The notes under the pieces were generated by a model that saw only the letters and a list, made by a program, of their open reading frames with translations, had not been told where the DNA came from and ran no database searches. A stretch of 6,732 nucleotides of DNA, from assembly GCA_913053915.1 (NCBI GenBank), contig CAJXGP010000118.1, forward strand, positions 1-6,732. The letters are read 5' to 3'. This stretch comes from an uncultured Ignavibacteriales bacterium. GTDB lineage: Bacteria > Bacteroidota > Ignavibacteria > Ignavibacteriales > Ignavibacteriaceae. Positions within the stretch are counted from its first letter, which is position 1; every line of letters starts with the position of its first letter. Shown here in pieces: positions 1 to 6,445 of the stretch. A program made the translations under genes and the position numbers.

Positions 1-468
1 ATATTTATGGTAATCATAAATAGATGAATCTTTGGAAATAATAAAATATGCGTTGGGTGCAATAAACAAATCTTCGTTAATAATTAAATGTTTTGGTTTA
101 GTATATACATCGCTAATCGACCAACCTTTAAGTCGGACTGAATTAGTAGTAGTATTATACAGCTCGATCCATTCAGGTTCACCACCCGACGGATTATACA
201 TTATTTCATTTACCTCTATTGAAGATGGTTGATGTCTGAGAAATATAGTTTTATAAAAGACATTATTAGTACTATCTTGATCTTTATTAAAATTTAGAAC
301 TGCCAAAATACCGGTTTCGTCTTTTAGTCCTTGAATAGTAAAAAGCGAAGGGGTTATCAAAGAATCGTTTCCCGGTAAAGTAAAAATGTTAGACTCCATT
401 AAATAAGTGCCGGCTACAGTATCTAAATTATCATCTCTAAAAGAGTACCCAACAGTAGCATTGTCCTC
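1..468 (-). CDS. Frameshifted continuation of lamin-tail-domain protein (CARDB-like segment plus third lamin-tail domain), runs off window
   Basis: This is the downstream part of the secreted modular protein whose first reading frame stops at 469-467. Reading on in the +1 frame from 468 gives 156 codons with no stop to base 1. The translation begins EDNATVGYSFRDD, finishes the beta-sandwich (CARDB-like) module opened before the break, and then enters a new lamin-tail domain. That domain has VNEIMYNPSGGEPEWIELYN at about 216-154 and FIISKDSSIYDY close to the window edge. It closely matches the second lamin-tail domain of the upstream part (NEIMY, PEW, ELYN, LK.WSI.D, ISKDSSI in the same order), which shows that this stretch is coding and belongs to the same protein. 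It has no start codon of its own at the junction; an internal ATG at 398-396 is unlikely to be a true start. The C-terminus, where a type IX secretion sorting domain would be expected in this group, lies outside the window. Confidence 0.8.
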
Positions 469-2014
469 AAGGAAAAAGGTTTATACTAAAATCAGCAGCG
501 CTTATACCAATGTTTTCTATTTTAACGGCAATTGAGACGTTTTCACCGTTGAAAGGGTGAGGAGGAGTGAAAAGTATATTTACCAATTTTAAATCAAAAT
601 CTTTTTGGGTTACGGAATTTATTTTTCCGGGGGTTCCGCCTTCGGTACTTTTTGAAGTAGTCCAATTTAAGTTATCGGTTGAAGAAAAATTGGAATTAAT
701 TCGTTCGAGGGACTTACCGCTGTTCCCACCCCAAGAAGGAAGATAACTTAAACTGTCTATTAAAATACCTAACGAATCTTTAATTACAATTGCATCTCCG
801 GAATTATTGAGTGATGGCAAGTTTGTTATGATTATTTTAGAAGGGATTGAATAATAATTTAGAATTGAAGAGTCCTTGCTGATGACAATAAATGTTTTTG
901 AAGGAATTGTCAAATCTTGAGATGTAATAGTCTGTTTATGTTGATTATCCAATATGCTCCATTTTTTCAAATTGATTATAGAATCCGACCTGTTATACAA
1001 CTCAACCCATTCCGGTTTACCATTATATGGAGCGTACATAATTTCGTTAATTACTACGTCGTTATAATTATGTTCCCGCCGATAAACTTTTAAAGGAAAA
1101 TATTTCCGGTTGTTAGATAATTTTTCATCCGGTGCAAAATCTATTTTTATTATTAAGTTATAACTTCCATGTATAACAGATTTTAATACTATATCTGTTG
1201 TGAGTGAGTCTTTGGGTAATAATGTTAAAATATTTTTCGAGCTAATTAATTCCTGCTCCTCACTCAATGAATCGGAATTGGTATCGTTATAAAGTTTAAC
1301 AGAAAAATTATTCGCTGTTTTTAATCCATTGTTTATTATCCCTATTTGTAATTTTACATCATTACCGCTAATAGGAATTTCCGGATAATAAGTTAATGTA
1401 GCTAATTCCAAGTCATAATTAAAAGGGGTTACTGAATTTCGGAAACCCGGTGTGCCAAATTTTACTTTCGAATTTTTCCAATTAGCTTTCGAATCATCAG
1501 AATTAAGAATTATTTTTTCATCAGATGAATTTGTACTATTATTTGCAGAATATGTATAAGTCTCAAGAGTATCATTGTCAGGACCGATCAAACAACGAAG
1601 AACGGTTTGCAAATTGCAAAATCCAATAGTTCTATTGGAAGTATTTGCCATTCCAGAAGTTCCGAAAGCATTATCAACAGTTTTAAATAATAACGTTCCC
1701 GGTGGAATGATGTTTTCATAAATGCCTGAATCGATTTTATAATCGCCTTCCAAAATAACAGTGAAAGAATTCGGGTGAAGGATCGAATCATTTAGAACCG
1801 GAATTATTTTGTCGGCTTTGGATGAAGAATAAATTATTTTATAATCGCTTAAATTGTAAGAAGCCGTTTTACTTGTGTTATATAATTCTATAAATTCATT
1901 ATTGCCTGATTTGGTATTAAACATTATTTCGCTGAGAATAATATCGCTGTTTGTTTGAGCCGCTAGAGGCATTGAATAAATAATATATAAAGTAATTAAG
2001 AGTAATTTTTTCAT
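467..2014 (-). CDS. Secreted lamin-tail-domain (LTD) protein, N-terminal part, broken by frameshift at its 3' end
   Basis: This open frame of 515 codons probably encodes an exported surface or extracellular protein; the biochemical role is unknown. The start is the ATG at 2014-2012. It opens a clear signal peptide (MKKLLLITLYIIYSMPLAAQ, cleavage near the AAQ) and has an AGGGAGA ribosome site upstream. A TTG 27 nt further upstream would add nine polar residues before the signal and is rejected. Modules in order: lamin-tail domain 1 at about 25-190 (SEIMFN, EFIELYN, ending GTPG); a CARDB-like beta domain at about 200-312 (DLELATLTYYP, IGIINNG); lamin-tail domain 2 at about 319-463 (NEIMY, PEWVELYN, LKKWSILD, ISKDSSI, ending GGTPG); then the opening of a second CARDB-like domain (FDLKLVNILFTPP, IENIG). 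The frame ends abruptly inside that domain at TGA 469-467, while coding sense continues in the +1 frame. LTD proteins of this kind are common in Bacteroidota and Ignavibacteria and are usually anchored or secreted by the type IX system; that part is family knowledge, not seen here. Confidence 0.9.
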   Translation of the reverse strand: MKKLLLITLYIIYSMPLAAQTNSDIILSEIMFNTKSGNNEFIELYNTSKTASYNLSDYKIIYSSSKADKIIPVLNDSILHPNSFTVILEGDYKIDSGIYENIIPPGTLLFKTVDNAFGTSGMANTSNRTIGFCNLQTVLRCLIGPDNDTLETYTYSANNSTNSSDEKIILNSDDSKANWKNSKVKFGTPGFRNSVTPFNYDLELATLTYYPEIPISGNDVKLQIGIINNGLKTANNFSVKLYNDTNSDSLSEEQELISSKNILTLLPKDSLTTDIVLKSVIHGSYNLIIKIDFAPDEKLSNNRKYFPLKVYRREHNYNDVVINEIMYAPYNGKPEWVELYNRSDSIINLKKWSILDNQHKQTITSQDLTIPSKTFIVISKDSSILNYYSIPSKIIITNLPSLNNSGDAIVIKDSLGILIDSLSYLPSWGGNSGKSLERINSNFSSTDNLNWTTSKSTEGGTPGKINSVTQKDFDLKLVNILFTPPHPFNGENVSIAVKIENIGISAADFSINLFP

Positions 2015-2114
2015 TAATTGGATTCTCCCTCTTTTATTCAACCGTTGCAGATTTGATGGGAATGACCTTTTAGACCGAAATCAAATATAAAGGTAATTTA
2101 TTGTGTATCCTTTT

Positions 2115-2145
2115 ATTATATAATTCTTGGTATAACGATGGTCTA
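2115..2145 (-). promoter_or_regulatory. Possible promoter for the lamin-tail-domain gene
   Basis: On the minus strand, TAGACC (2145-2140) lies 17 nt before TATATA (2122-2117), which overlaps a perfect TATAAT (2120-2115). This would give a leader of about 95 nt before the ATG at 2014. A second candidate is the sequence TATATTTG at 2089-2082, which fits the Bacteroidota -7 consensus TAnnTTTG, but it has no convincing -33 TTTG upstream. AT-rich DNA produces such matches often, so this is only a candidate. Confidence 0.25.
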
Positions 2146-2249
2146 AACATTGGAAATTATTTTTCATCAAACAATCAAAATGCAAAATATTTTCTTTTTA
2201 GAATATAATCGTCATGTAATCACTAGTAGATTATTTTATATAGAATACT

Positions 2250-2293
2250 TTTAGGAGTGGAATAAAATAAGTTATCGAATTACAACTCCTAAA
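2250..2293. repeat. 9-bp perfect inverted repeat between lipoprotein and LTD genes
   Basis: TTTAGGAGT at 2250-2258 is the exact reverse complement of ACTCCTAAA at 2285-2293, with a 26-nt spacer. It lies 20 nt beyond the stop codon of the lipoprotein gene, in the 299-bp gap before the LTD gene. The transcript could fold into a stem here and end or stabilise the lipoprotein mRNA. There is no T-tract directly after the stem on the minus strand, so it is not a standard intrinsic terminator; a protein binding site is the other option. The rest of the gap (2015-2313) shows no gene. Confidence 0.4.
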
Positions 2294-2313
2294 TATATTT
2301 CCGATATTGAGTC

Positions 2314-3120
2314 CTATTTTTTTACAGCCGGCAAATTCCAACTATAATAGACATCCCCAATAGAAGTGAATAATGAAATATTAATCAGATTATTTTTGCC
2401 GTAATATCTCATTAAATTAATTACCGTTGTAATATTATTGGTATAAACAAATATAAAGGATTTTATGTCTTTGTATGTATTATCTTTGGGCGGAAGCAAA
2501 TAACCGGTTGAATCGATGGTAAAATTACCGTAATCCCCCGGTAGGAAATTATTGTTTTTAACGCTCAACGATTTTAACGAATCGATAAATGAGTTTACTT
2601 TTGTGACAAGAGAATCGGTAAAATAACCCACATAACCCCAAATTGTGTTGGGAGGTATTCGTAATATCTTCGAAGCGGGAACTTTAACCCATTCACTATT
2701 TAGGCTATCTAATTGGTAAAAATTAGGATCGACTGTAAGTGTAGTTTGAGATACTCTACCGTTTGCTAAAAATTGTAAATTATATTTTCCGGTTGATAAT
2801 CCATTTATTATTATTGATGCTTGAGCAGGAGCCGTGCCGCCGACACACGCCGCCGGAGTTATTATATTAATAAATTTAATCTCAATATTACTGCTCTGAT
2901 TCAATATTGCATAATTTATCAAATAATTAGCACAATCATATAGGGAGTCTGTTTTACTTGATAAGATTAATGAGGTCCCATTTTTAGAAAGATTTTGCTT
3001 CATGGAAATGTTAATTTTCGTATTGAGAGAGCCGACAGGGTTATTAGTATTGTTTATACAACTTATCGGTAAAAGCATCAATACGAAAAGAACTAAAAAA
3101 AATGATATTTTATTTTTCAT
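2314..3120 (-). CDS. Lipoprotein of unknown function, 268 aa
   Basis: The protein starts with a lipoprotein signal peptide: MKNK, a hydrophobic core FFLVLFVLMLL, and the lipobox PISC with the lipidated cysteine at residue 21. An Asn-rich linker (INNTNNP) follows. It should therefore be anchored in a membrane, probably the outer membrane in this group. I chose the ATG at 3120-3118 because it places the signal at the N-terminus. An upstream alternative start at 3195 would add 25 residues and overlap the preceding gene by 17 nt. The mature part has a beta-rich middle (ASIIINGLSTGKYNLQFLANG at about 100-120) with cysteines at 63 and 92 that could form a disulfide, and a C-terminal mixed region ending GDVYYSWNLPAVKK. 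I recognise no catalytic motif or named family. It lies 58 nt after the SDR gene on the same strand and may be co-transcribed with it. A weak GGAAA precedes the start. Confidence 0.85.
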   Translation of the reverse strand: MKNKISFFLVLFVLMLLPISCINNTNNPVGSLNTKINISMKQNLSKNGTSLILSSKTDSLYDCANYLINYAILNQSSNIEIKFINIITPAACVGGTAPAQASIIINGLSTGKYNLQFLANGRVSQTTLTVDPNFYQLDSLNSEWVKVPASKILRIPPNTIWGYVGYFTDSLVTKVNSFIDSLKSLSVKNNNFLPGDYGNFTIDSTGYLLPPKDNTYKDIKSFIFVYTNNITTVINLMRYYGKNNLINISLFTSIGDVYYSWNLPAVKK

Positions 3121-3178
3121 AGAATTTCCAGAATGATAAAAATATTTATATACAAAAAAAATTATTTTTACATAATTA

Positions 3179-3937
3179 TCAAATTTTATCGGCAATTATT
3201 TTAAATATTGAGTCCGGTAATATTTTCAATAATTTAGCTCCCATAACAATCCCAAAAGGGAACTGAATAATCTTTTTCTCTTTTTTGATGCCTTGTATGA
3301 TAATCTCGGCGGCTTTTGATGCATCGATTAAAAAGGGCATTGGAAAATTATTTTTTTCCGTCATCGGAGTTTTTATGAATCCCGGTTTAACGGTTATAAC
3401 CTTTATATTATATTTTTTTAATTCAATACGAACGCTTTCCAGTAGTAATGATACGGCTGCCTTGCTGGCGCAGTAAAAACCGCTTTTAGGAAAACCTTTT
3501 CCATCTGCCAAGCTTGAGATACCGACTATTATCCCTGACTTATTTTTCATAAACACAGGTAGTAATTGTTCTATAAAATAAATAATTCCGAATACGTTTA
3601 CATTGAAAATCTTTTCTGCCTTTTCCGAGCTAAAATTTTCAACACCGGAGTGGTAGCTGATGCCTGCATTTAAAATAGCAATATCGATTTCACCAAATTT
3701 ATTTCTTATTTCCGTTAAAGCCGATAAAACCTCTTCTTTATTACCTACATCACATTTGACATATAGATGTTTCCTATTTTCGTATTTCAAACTTTCTATA
3801 AGAGTTTCTAGGATTTTATCCCTACGTGCAAGAAGTGCAATATTACATTCCTCGTTAGCCAACTGTTTCGATAATTCATATCCTATTCCACTTGATGCGC
3901 CGGTGATCAGAACAACTTTATTTTTAAGAGAAATCAT
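3179..3937 (-). CDS. SDR family NAD(P)-dependent oxidoreductase, 252 aa
   Basis: This is a complete classical short-chain dehydrogenase/reductase, a cytoplasmic enzyme that reduces a carbonyl or oxidises an alcohol using NAD(P)(H). The Rossmann motif TGASSGIG is at residues 12-19. Arg 38-39 (LARR), just after the second beta strand, favours NADPH. Other landmarks are CDV with Asp63, the NAG motif at 90-92, the structural Asn114 (NVNVFG), the catalytic Ser142 (GISSLADG), and Tyr155/Lys159 (YCASK), followed by the PGFIKTPMT loop at 185-193. The tetrad Asn-Ser-Tyr-Lys is intact, and 252 residues is normal for the family. The C-terminal tail (FPFGIVMGAKLLKILPDSIF) is hydrophobic, as in the DltE/YbbO-like branch, so weak membrane contact is possible. 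The substrate cannot be told from sequence. The start is the ATG at 3937-3935; only a weak GGGA lies upstream, about 13 nt away. It is the first gene of the leftward group and diverges from the rpoN operon. Confidence 0.95.
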   Translation of the reverse strand: MISLKNKVVLITGASSGIGYELSKQLANEECNIALLARRDKILETLIESLKYENRKHLYVKCDVGNKEEVLSALTEIRNKFGEIDIAILNAGISYHSGVENFSSEKAEKIFNVNVFGIIYFIEQLLPVFMKNKSGIIVGISSLADGKGFPKSGFYCASKAAVSLLLESVRIELKKYNIKVITVKPGFIKTPMTEKNNFPMPFLIDASKAAEIIIQGIKKEKKIIQFPFGIVMGAKLLKILPDSIFKIIADKI

Positions 3938-3986
3938 TTTAAATTATTTCCCGCTTAATTTGTGTCTCAATAATTTAGTAAATAAG

Positions 3987-4014
3987 TAAGATAATAGAAA
4001 TAACTATTATTTTA
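3987..4014. repeat. Inverted repeat upstream of the SDR gene (possible operator or leader hairpin)
   Basis: ATAATAG (3991-3997) and CTATTAT (4004-4010) are perfect inverted repeats around a 6-nt loop. The stem extends outward by one G-T wobble and three more A-T pairs, to 3987 and 4014. It lies 50-77 nt before the SDR start and just downstream of the possible -10 TATAAT at 4030-4025, a usual place for a repressor operator or a leader hairpin. The arms are almost all A/T, so chance is a serious alternative. Confidence 0.3.
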
Positions 4015-4209
4015 AACTTTCTAAATTATATTGTAGCTCAGATAATTTGATATTAAAAAAAACCAAAACACATTTTTAATAAAAATTTTTATGCAACAAT
4101 TTAAAATTTCATTTGGATTTCTTACCCGCTAAATTATTAACTTAACACTAGCATAAGGTTTTTACTTAGCAATAGTAAAATTTTCTTATAATTTATGGTA
4201 ATACTAAAC

Positions 4210-4227
4210 TAATATCAAGAGATATTA
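4210..4227. repeat. 7-bp inverted repeat with 4-nt loop in the divergent spacer
   Basis: TAATATC (4210-4216) and GATATTA (4221-4227) are perfect inverted repeats around AAGA. The stem is AT-rich and would be weak as RNA. It is followed on the plus strand by a T-rich stretch. A nearby GTAATA at 4198-4203 can pair with TATTAC at 4223-4228 as an alternative fold. The role is unknown; a binding site is possible. Confidence 0.25.
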
Positions 4228-4345
4228 CTTTATTTAAAAATTAAAAAATATTATCTTTTGTATGATATTAATTATGATAGAAAGAAAAATATGCTTTTAA
4301 CTAATAGTGTGGAAATCAAAATGAAATATTTCAAAAAATTTTAAT

Positions 4346-4374
4346 TTGATTGTTTTACTCTTTTCAATTAGATT
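4346..4374 (+). promoter_or_regulatory. Candidate promoter of the DUF3109-rpoN operon
   Basis: TTGATT (4346-4351) is followed after exactly 17 nt by TAGATT (4369-4374), each matching the primary-sigma -35 and -10 consensus at 4 of 6 positions. The same place also resembles the Bacteroidota pattern: TTTG at 4345-4348, 20 nt, then TAGATTAC, compared with TAnnTTTG. Transcription would start near 4382 and leave a leader of about 25 nt before the ATG at 4408, which is preceded by no clear Shine-Dalgarno sequence. The match is weak and the DNA AT-rich. Confidence 0.3.
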
Positions 4375-4407
4375 ACAAATTATTATCTTTTAACAAAAAT
4401 TATTCCA

Positions 4408-4974
4408 ATGTTTGTAATTAATATTATTCCGGTAGAAGATGTATTGCTGAAAAAGGAAGTTACGGAAATCAAATTTTCGTGCGATCTTGAAAAGTGTAAA
4501 GGAGCATGCTGTACGATGGAAAGTATCTTTGGTGCGCCTTTGAAAGAAGAGGAAATAATTCAAATAAATGAGAGCTTAGATGAAATAATGCAATTTTTAA
4601 CTACCAGGAATATTGAAGAAATTAAAAATAACGGATTTTGGGAACCAAAAAACGATGAGTTGATGATCAGGAGTGTGAATAACCGCGACTGTGTTTTTGT
4701 TTATTTCGAAAAGGATATTGCTAAATGTGGAATTGAGAAAGCTTATTCGGAAGGTAAAATAAAATTTAATAAACCGGTTTCATGCCATCTTTTTCCGATA
4801 AGAGTATCGAAATTCGGAGGAGATGTTTTACGTTATGAACAATATGATGAATGTATACCGGCATTGGAAAAAGGTAGAAAAAACAATATAAGTTTAATTG
4901 AGTTTTGTAAAAATTCACTTATCCGTTCGTATGGTAAAAATTGGTATTCAAATTTAAGAAGAACATTTAAGTAA
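4408..4974 (+). CDS. DUF3109 family protein, cysteine-rich, 188 aa
   Basis: This protein matches the DUF3109 family, which is widespread in Bacteroidota and has no established function. Characteristic segments are CDLEKCKGACC (residues 25-35), GAPLKEEE (42-49), the VNNRDCVFVYF strand (90-100), CGIEKAYSEGKI (107-118), the hallmark SCHLFPIRV (125-133) and RSYGKNWY near the C-terminus. Nine cysteines are present: 25, 30, 34, 35, 95, 107, 126, 149 and 167. Their clustering resembles the YkgJ-type cysteine-cluster proteins thought to bind a metal or Fe-S cluster; metal binding here is inference. There is no signal peptide or membrane segment, so it is probably cytoplasmic. The ATG at 4408 fits the usual family start, about 25 residues before the first cysteine. 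It is the first gene of the rightward operon and ends 4 nt before rpoN, so translation of the two is probably coupled. Confidence 0.93.
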   Translation: MFVINIIPVEDVLLKKEVTEIKFSCDLEKCKGACCTMESIFGAPLKEEEIIQINESLDEIMQFLTTRNIEEIKNNGFWEPKNDELMIRSVNNRDCVFVYFEKDIAKCGIEKAYSEGKIKFNKPVSCHLFPIRVSKFGGDVLRYEQYDECIPALEKGRKNNISLIEFCKNSLIRSYGKNWYSNLRRTFK

Positions 4975-4978
4975 AACT

Positions 4979-6445
4979 ATGTTATCAATGAGTCAAAGAT
5001 TATCGCAGCAACAAAAACTGTCACCGCAACAAATCCAATATCAAAAATTGCTTCAATTGAACACTCTTGCGCTGGAGCAAAGAATAAAAACCGAATTGGA
5101 ATTAAACCCTATTCTTGAAGAGATTCAAGAAGGGGAAATCGAACTGTTGGAAAATACACTCAAAAAAGAGGAAGATTCTAATCGGGAAGATGAGTACGAA
5201 GATAACGAAAAGAATGAATTCGAACTAGTGGATTTTATGAATGACGGTGACAGTGATGCTAAGTTTAATTACGAAAAATTAAATAGAAGTGGGGATGATA
5301 ATGCTTATGAACCGCTTACACCCGCAAGAGAAAGCTTAACCGAACTTCTTCGAAGTCAACTTAGAATGTTAGAGCTTAGCGATGACTTATATCTTTTGGG
5401 CGAGGAGATTTTCGGCAATCTCGATTCAGACGGTTATTTGAAAAGCGATTTAAAGGACATCATGAATGAACTCAGAATGTTTGAACATGTGGAGATTTCC
5501 GAAGAGGATGCCGAAGCTTTATTAAAGAAAATTCAACAGTTTGATCCAATCGGTATTGCTGCAAGAAGTTTAAAAGAAAGTCTTTTAGTTCAGTTAAAAA
5601 ACGGTAATTTTGATCCCTATTATTCTTATCTCGCTGAGGAATTGTTAGAACAACATTTTGATGATTTTATTCAGAAAAGATACGATGCCGTTAAACAAGA
5701 AATGGATCTAACCGATGATGCACTAAAAGCGACGATCGATCTAATACAAAAACTGAACCCTAAACCCGGGGAAGGAAATATCGGTTCAGTTGAGCTTAAC
5801 CAGATATCTCCCGACTTTTTGATAGAGAAGATTGACGGCGATTTTGTTATCACTCTTAACGATAAAAGTGTTCCTTCCGTTACGTTAAGTAAAACTTACC
5901 TGGAAATGATTAATAAAAACAAAAGGCACAGAAAATCTTCGGAAAGAGAGAAAAAGACTTATAAATTTTTGAGAGAAAAATTTGAATCTGCAAAGTGGTT
6001 TATTGCTTGTATTCAACAGAGAAGGGAAACTTTGATGAAAATAATGCAAGCAATTGTAGAAAAACAGTATGAGTTTTTCGATAAGGGACCAAAATTTTTA
6101 AAGCCGATGATTTATAAAGATATCGCCGATGAAATAAATATGGACATTTCAACGATAAGCAGAGTGGTTAATGGTAAGTACGTGCAAAGTCCGATGGGAA
6201 TTCATGAATTAAAATATTTTTTCAGCGAGGGTTTAAGCACCGATTCGGGTGAGGAGGTATCCAATAAATATATTAAGGTAAGATTGAAAGAAATAATTAA
6301 TAACGAAAATAAGAAAGTTCCTTATAGCGACGATAAATTGGCTGAGATTTTAAATCAAGAAGGAATTCATATCGCTCGAAGAACCATAGCAAAATACAGG
6401 GAACAACTAAAACTTCCAATTGCCCGCCTTCGTAAAGAGTTATGA
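4979..6445 (+). CDS. rpoN: RNA polymerase sigma-54 factor RpoN, 488 aa
   Basis: RpoN binds core RNA polymerase and directs it to -24/-12 promoters; open-complex formation then needs an ATP-driven enhancer-binding protein. All parts are present. Region I is Q/L-rich at residues 1-50 (QQQKLSPQQIQYQKLLQL, then LEQRIKTELELNPILEE). An acidic region II runs to about 115. The core-binding domain spans about 116-310, with QQFDPIGIAARSLKESLL at 186-203 and LNPKPG at 259-264. The helix-turn-helix is at about 380-417 (DIADEINMDISTISRVVNGKY, then GIHELKYFFSEG). The RpoN box ARRTIAKYRE is at 466-475. Length is normal for the family. The recognition region reads MDIST where E. coli has MHEST, which I recall as common in Bacteroidota-type RpoN. 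The start is the ATG at 4979; the ATG at codon 4 is the alternative. It follows the DUF3109 gene by 4 nt, and its stop overlaps the next start (ATGA). Confidence 0.98.
   Translation: MLSMSQRLSQQQKLSPQQIQYQKLLQLNTLALEQRIKTELELNPILEEIQEGEIELLENTLKKEEDSNREDEYEDNEKNEFELVDFMNDGDSDAKFNYEKLNRSGDDNAYEPLTPARESLTELLRSQLRMLELSDDLYLLGEEIFGNLDSDGYLKSDLKDIMNELRMFEHVEISEEDAEALLKKIQQFDPIGIAARSLKESLLVQLKNGNFDPYYSYLAEELLEQHFDDFIQKRYDAVKQEMDLTDDALKATIDLIQKLNPKPGEGNIGSVELNQISPDFLIEKIDGDFVITLNDKSVPSVTLSKTYLEMINKNKRHRKSSEREKKTYKFLREKFESAKWFIACIQQRRETLMKIMQAIVEKQYEFFDKGPKFLKPMIYKDIADEINMDISTISRVVNGKYVQSPMGIHELKYFFSEGLSTDSGEEVSNKYIKVRLKEIINNENKKVPYSDDKLAEILNQEGIHIARRTIAKYREQLKLPIARLRKEL

Larger units (their letters stand above)
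3938..4407. other. 470-bp AT-rich divergent intergenic region, no gene seen
   Basis: The stretch between the divergent SDR and DUF3109 genes is very poor in G and C and has no convincing open frame on either strand. An 8-codon ATG frame at 4321-4344 is too short to credit. It contains two AT-rich inverted repeats (3987-4014 and 4210-4227), a 14-bp AT palindrome at 4079-4092, and a direct repeat with a CCCGCT core (3950-3960 and 4125-4135). It also contains a perfect TATAAT on the minus strand (4030-4025) that could be the -10 of the SDR gene but lacks a good -35. Its size is generous for a simple divergent promoter, so it may carry regulatory sites or an unannotated small RNA; neither can be shown from sequence alone. 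Confidence 0.6.

Noticed and set aside
32..232. Plus-strand open frame of 66 codons at the left edge
   Set aside because: It is antisense to the third lamin-tail domain, which is clearly coding on the minus strand.
462..485. Programmed +1 frameshift at CCT TGA G, which looks like the RF2 (prfB) site CTT TGA C
   Set aside because: The stop context is similar, but no AGGGGG-like Shine-Dalgarno stimulator lies a few nt upstream, and programmed shifting has no known use in LTD proteins. A single-base indel in the CCTTTTTCC run is the simpler explanation.
1588..1791. Second minus-strand frame inside the LTD gene
   Set aside because: It lies wholly within lamin-tail domain 1 in another frame; low-complexity product with no family features.
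2015..2041. Upstream TTG start for the LTD gene (nine extra residues)
   Set aside because: It puts a polar, basic extension before an otherwise standard signal peptide; the ATG at 2014 has AGGGAGA upstream.
2069..2147. Inverted repeat TTTAGACC / GGTCTAAA around the LTD promoter region
   Set aside because: Only 8 bp with a 62-nt spacer; a match of this size is expected by chance in a gap of this length.
3121..3178. Rho-independent terminator between SDR and lipoprotein genes (T8 run on the minus strand)
   Set aside because: The only stem before the T-run is A/T-only with an almost absent loop, too weak to count as an intrinsic terminator.
3121..3195. Upstream start of the lipoprotein gene that overlaps the SDR gene
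   Set aside because: It would bury the lipoprotein signal peptide 25 residues into the protein; the ATG at 3120 gives a normal lipobox distance.
3285..3989. Two plus-strand open frames (3285-3476 and 3660-3989) opposite the SDR gene
   Set aside because: They are antisense to a fully conserved SDR coding frame and encode nothing recognisable; shadows.
4079..4092. 14-bp palindrome ATAAAAATTTTTAT
   Set aside because: Pure A/T sequence in an AT-rich spacer; could be a bent A-tract, but there is nothing else to support a function.
4321..4344. Tiny frame ATG-AAA-TAT-TTC-AAA-AAA-TTT-TAA as a leader peptide
   Set aside because: Eight codons in very AT-rich DNA occur easily by chance; no attenuator structure follows it.
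5671..5853. Minus-strand open frame inside rpoN
   Set aside because: Shadow of the rpoN core-binding domain; no start signal or recognisable product.
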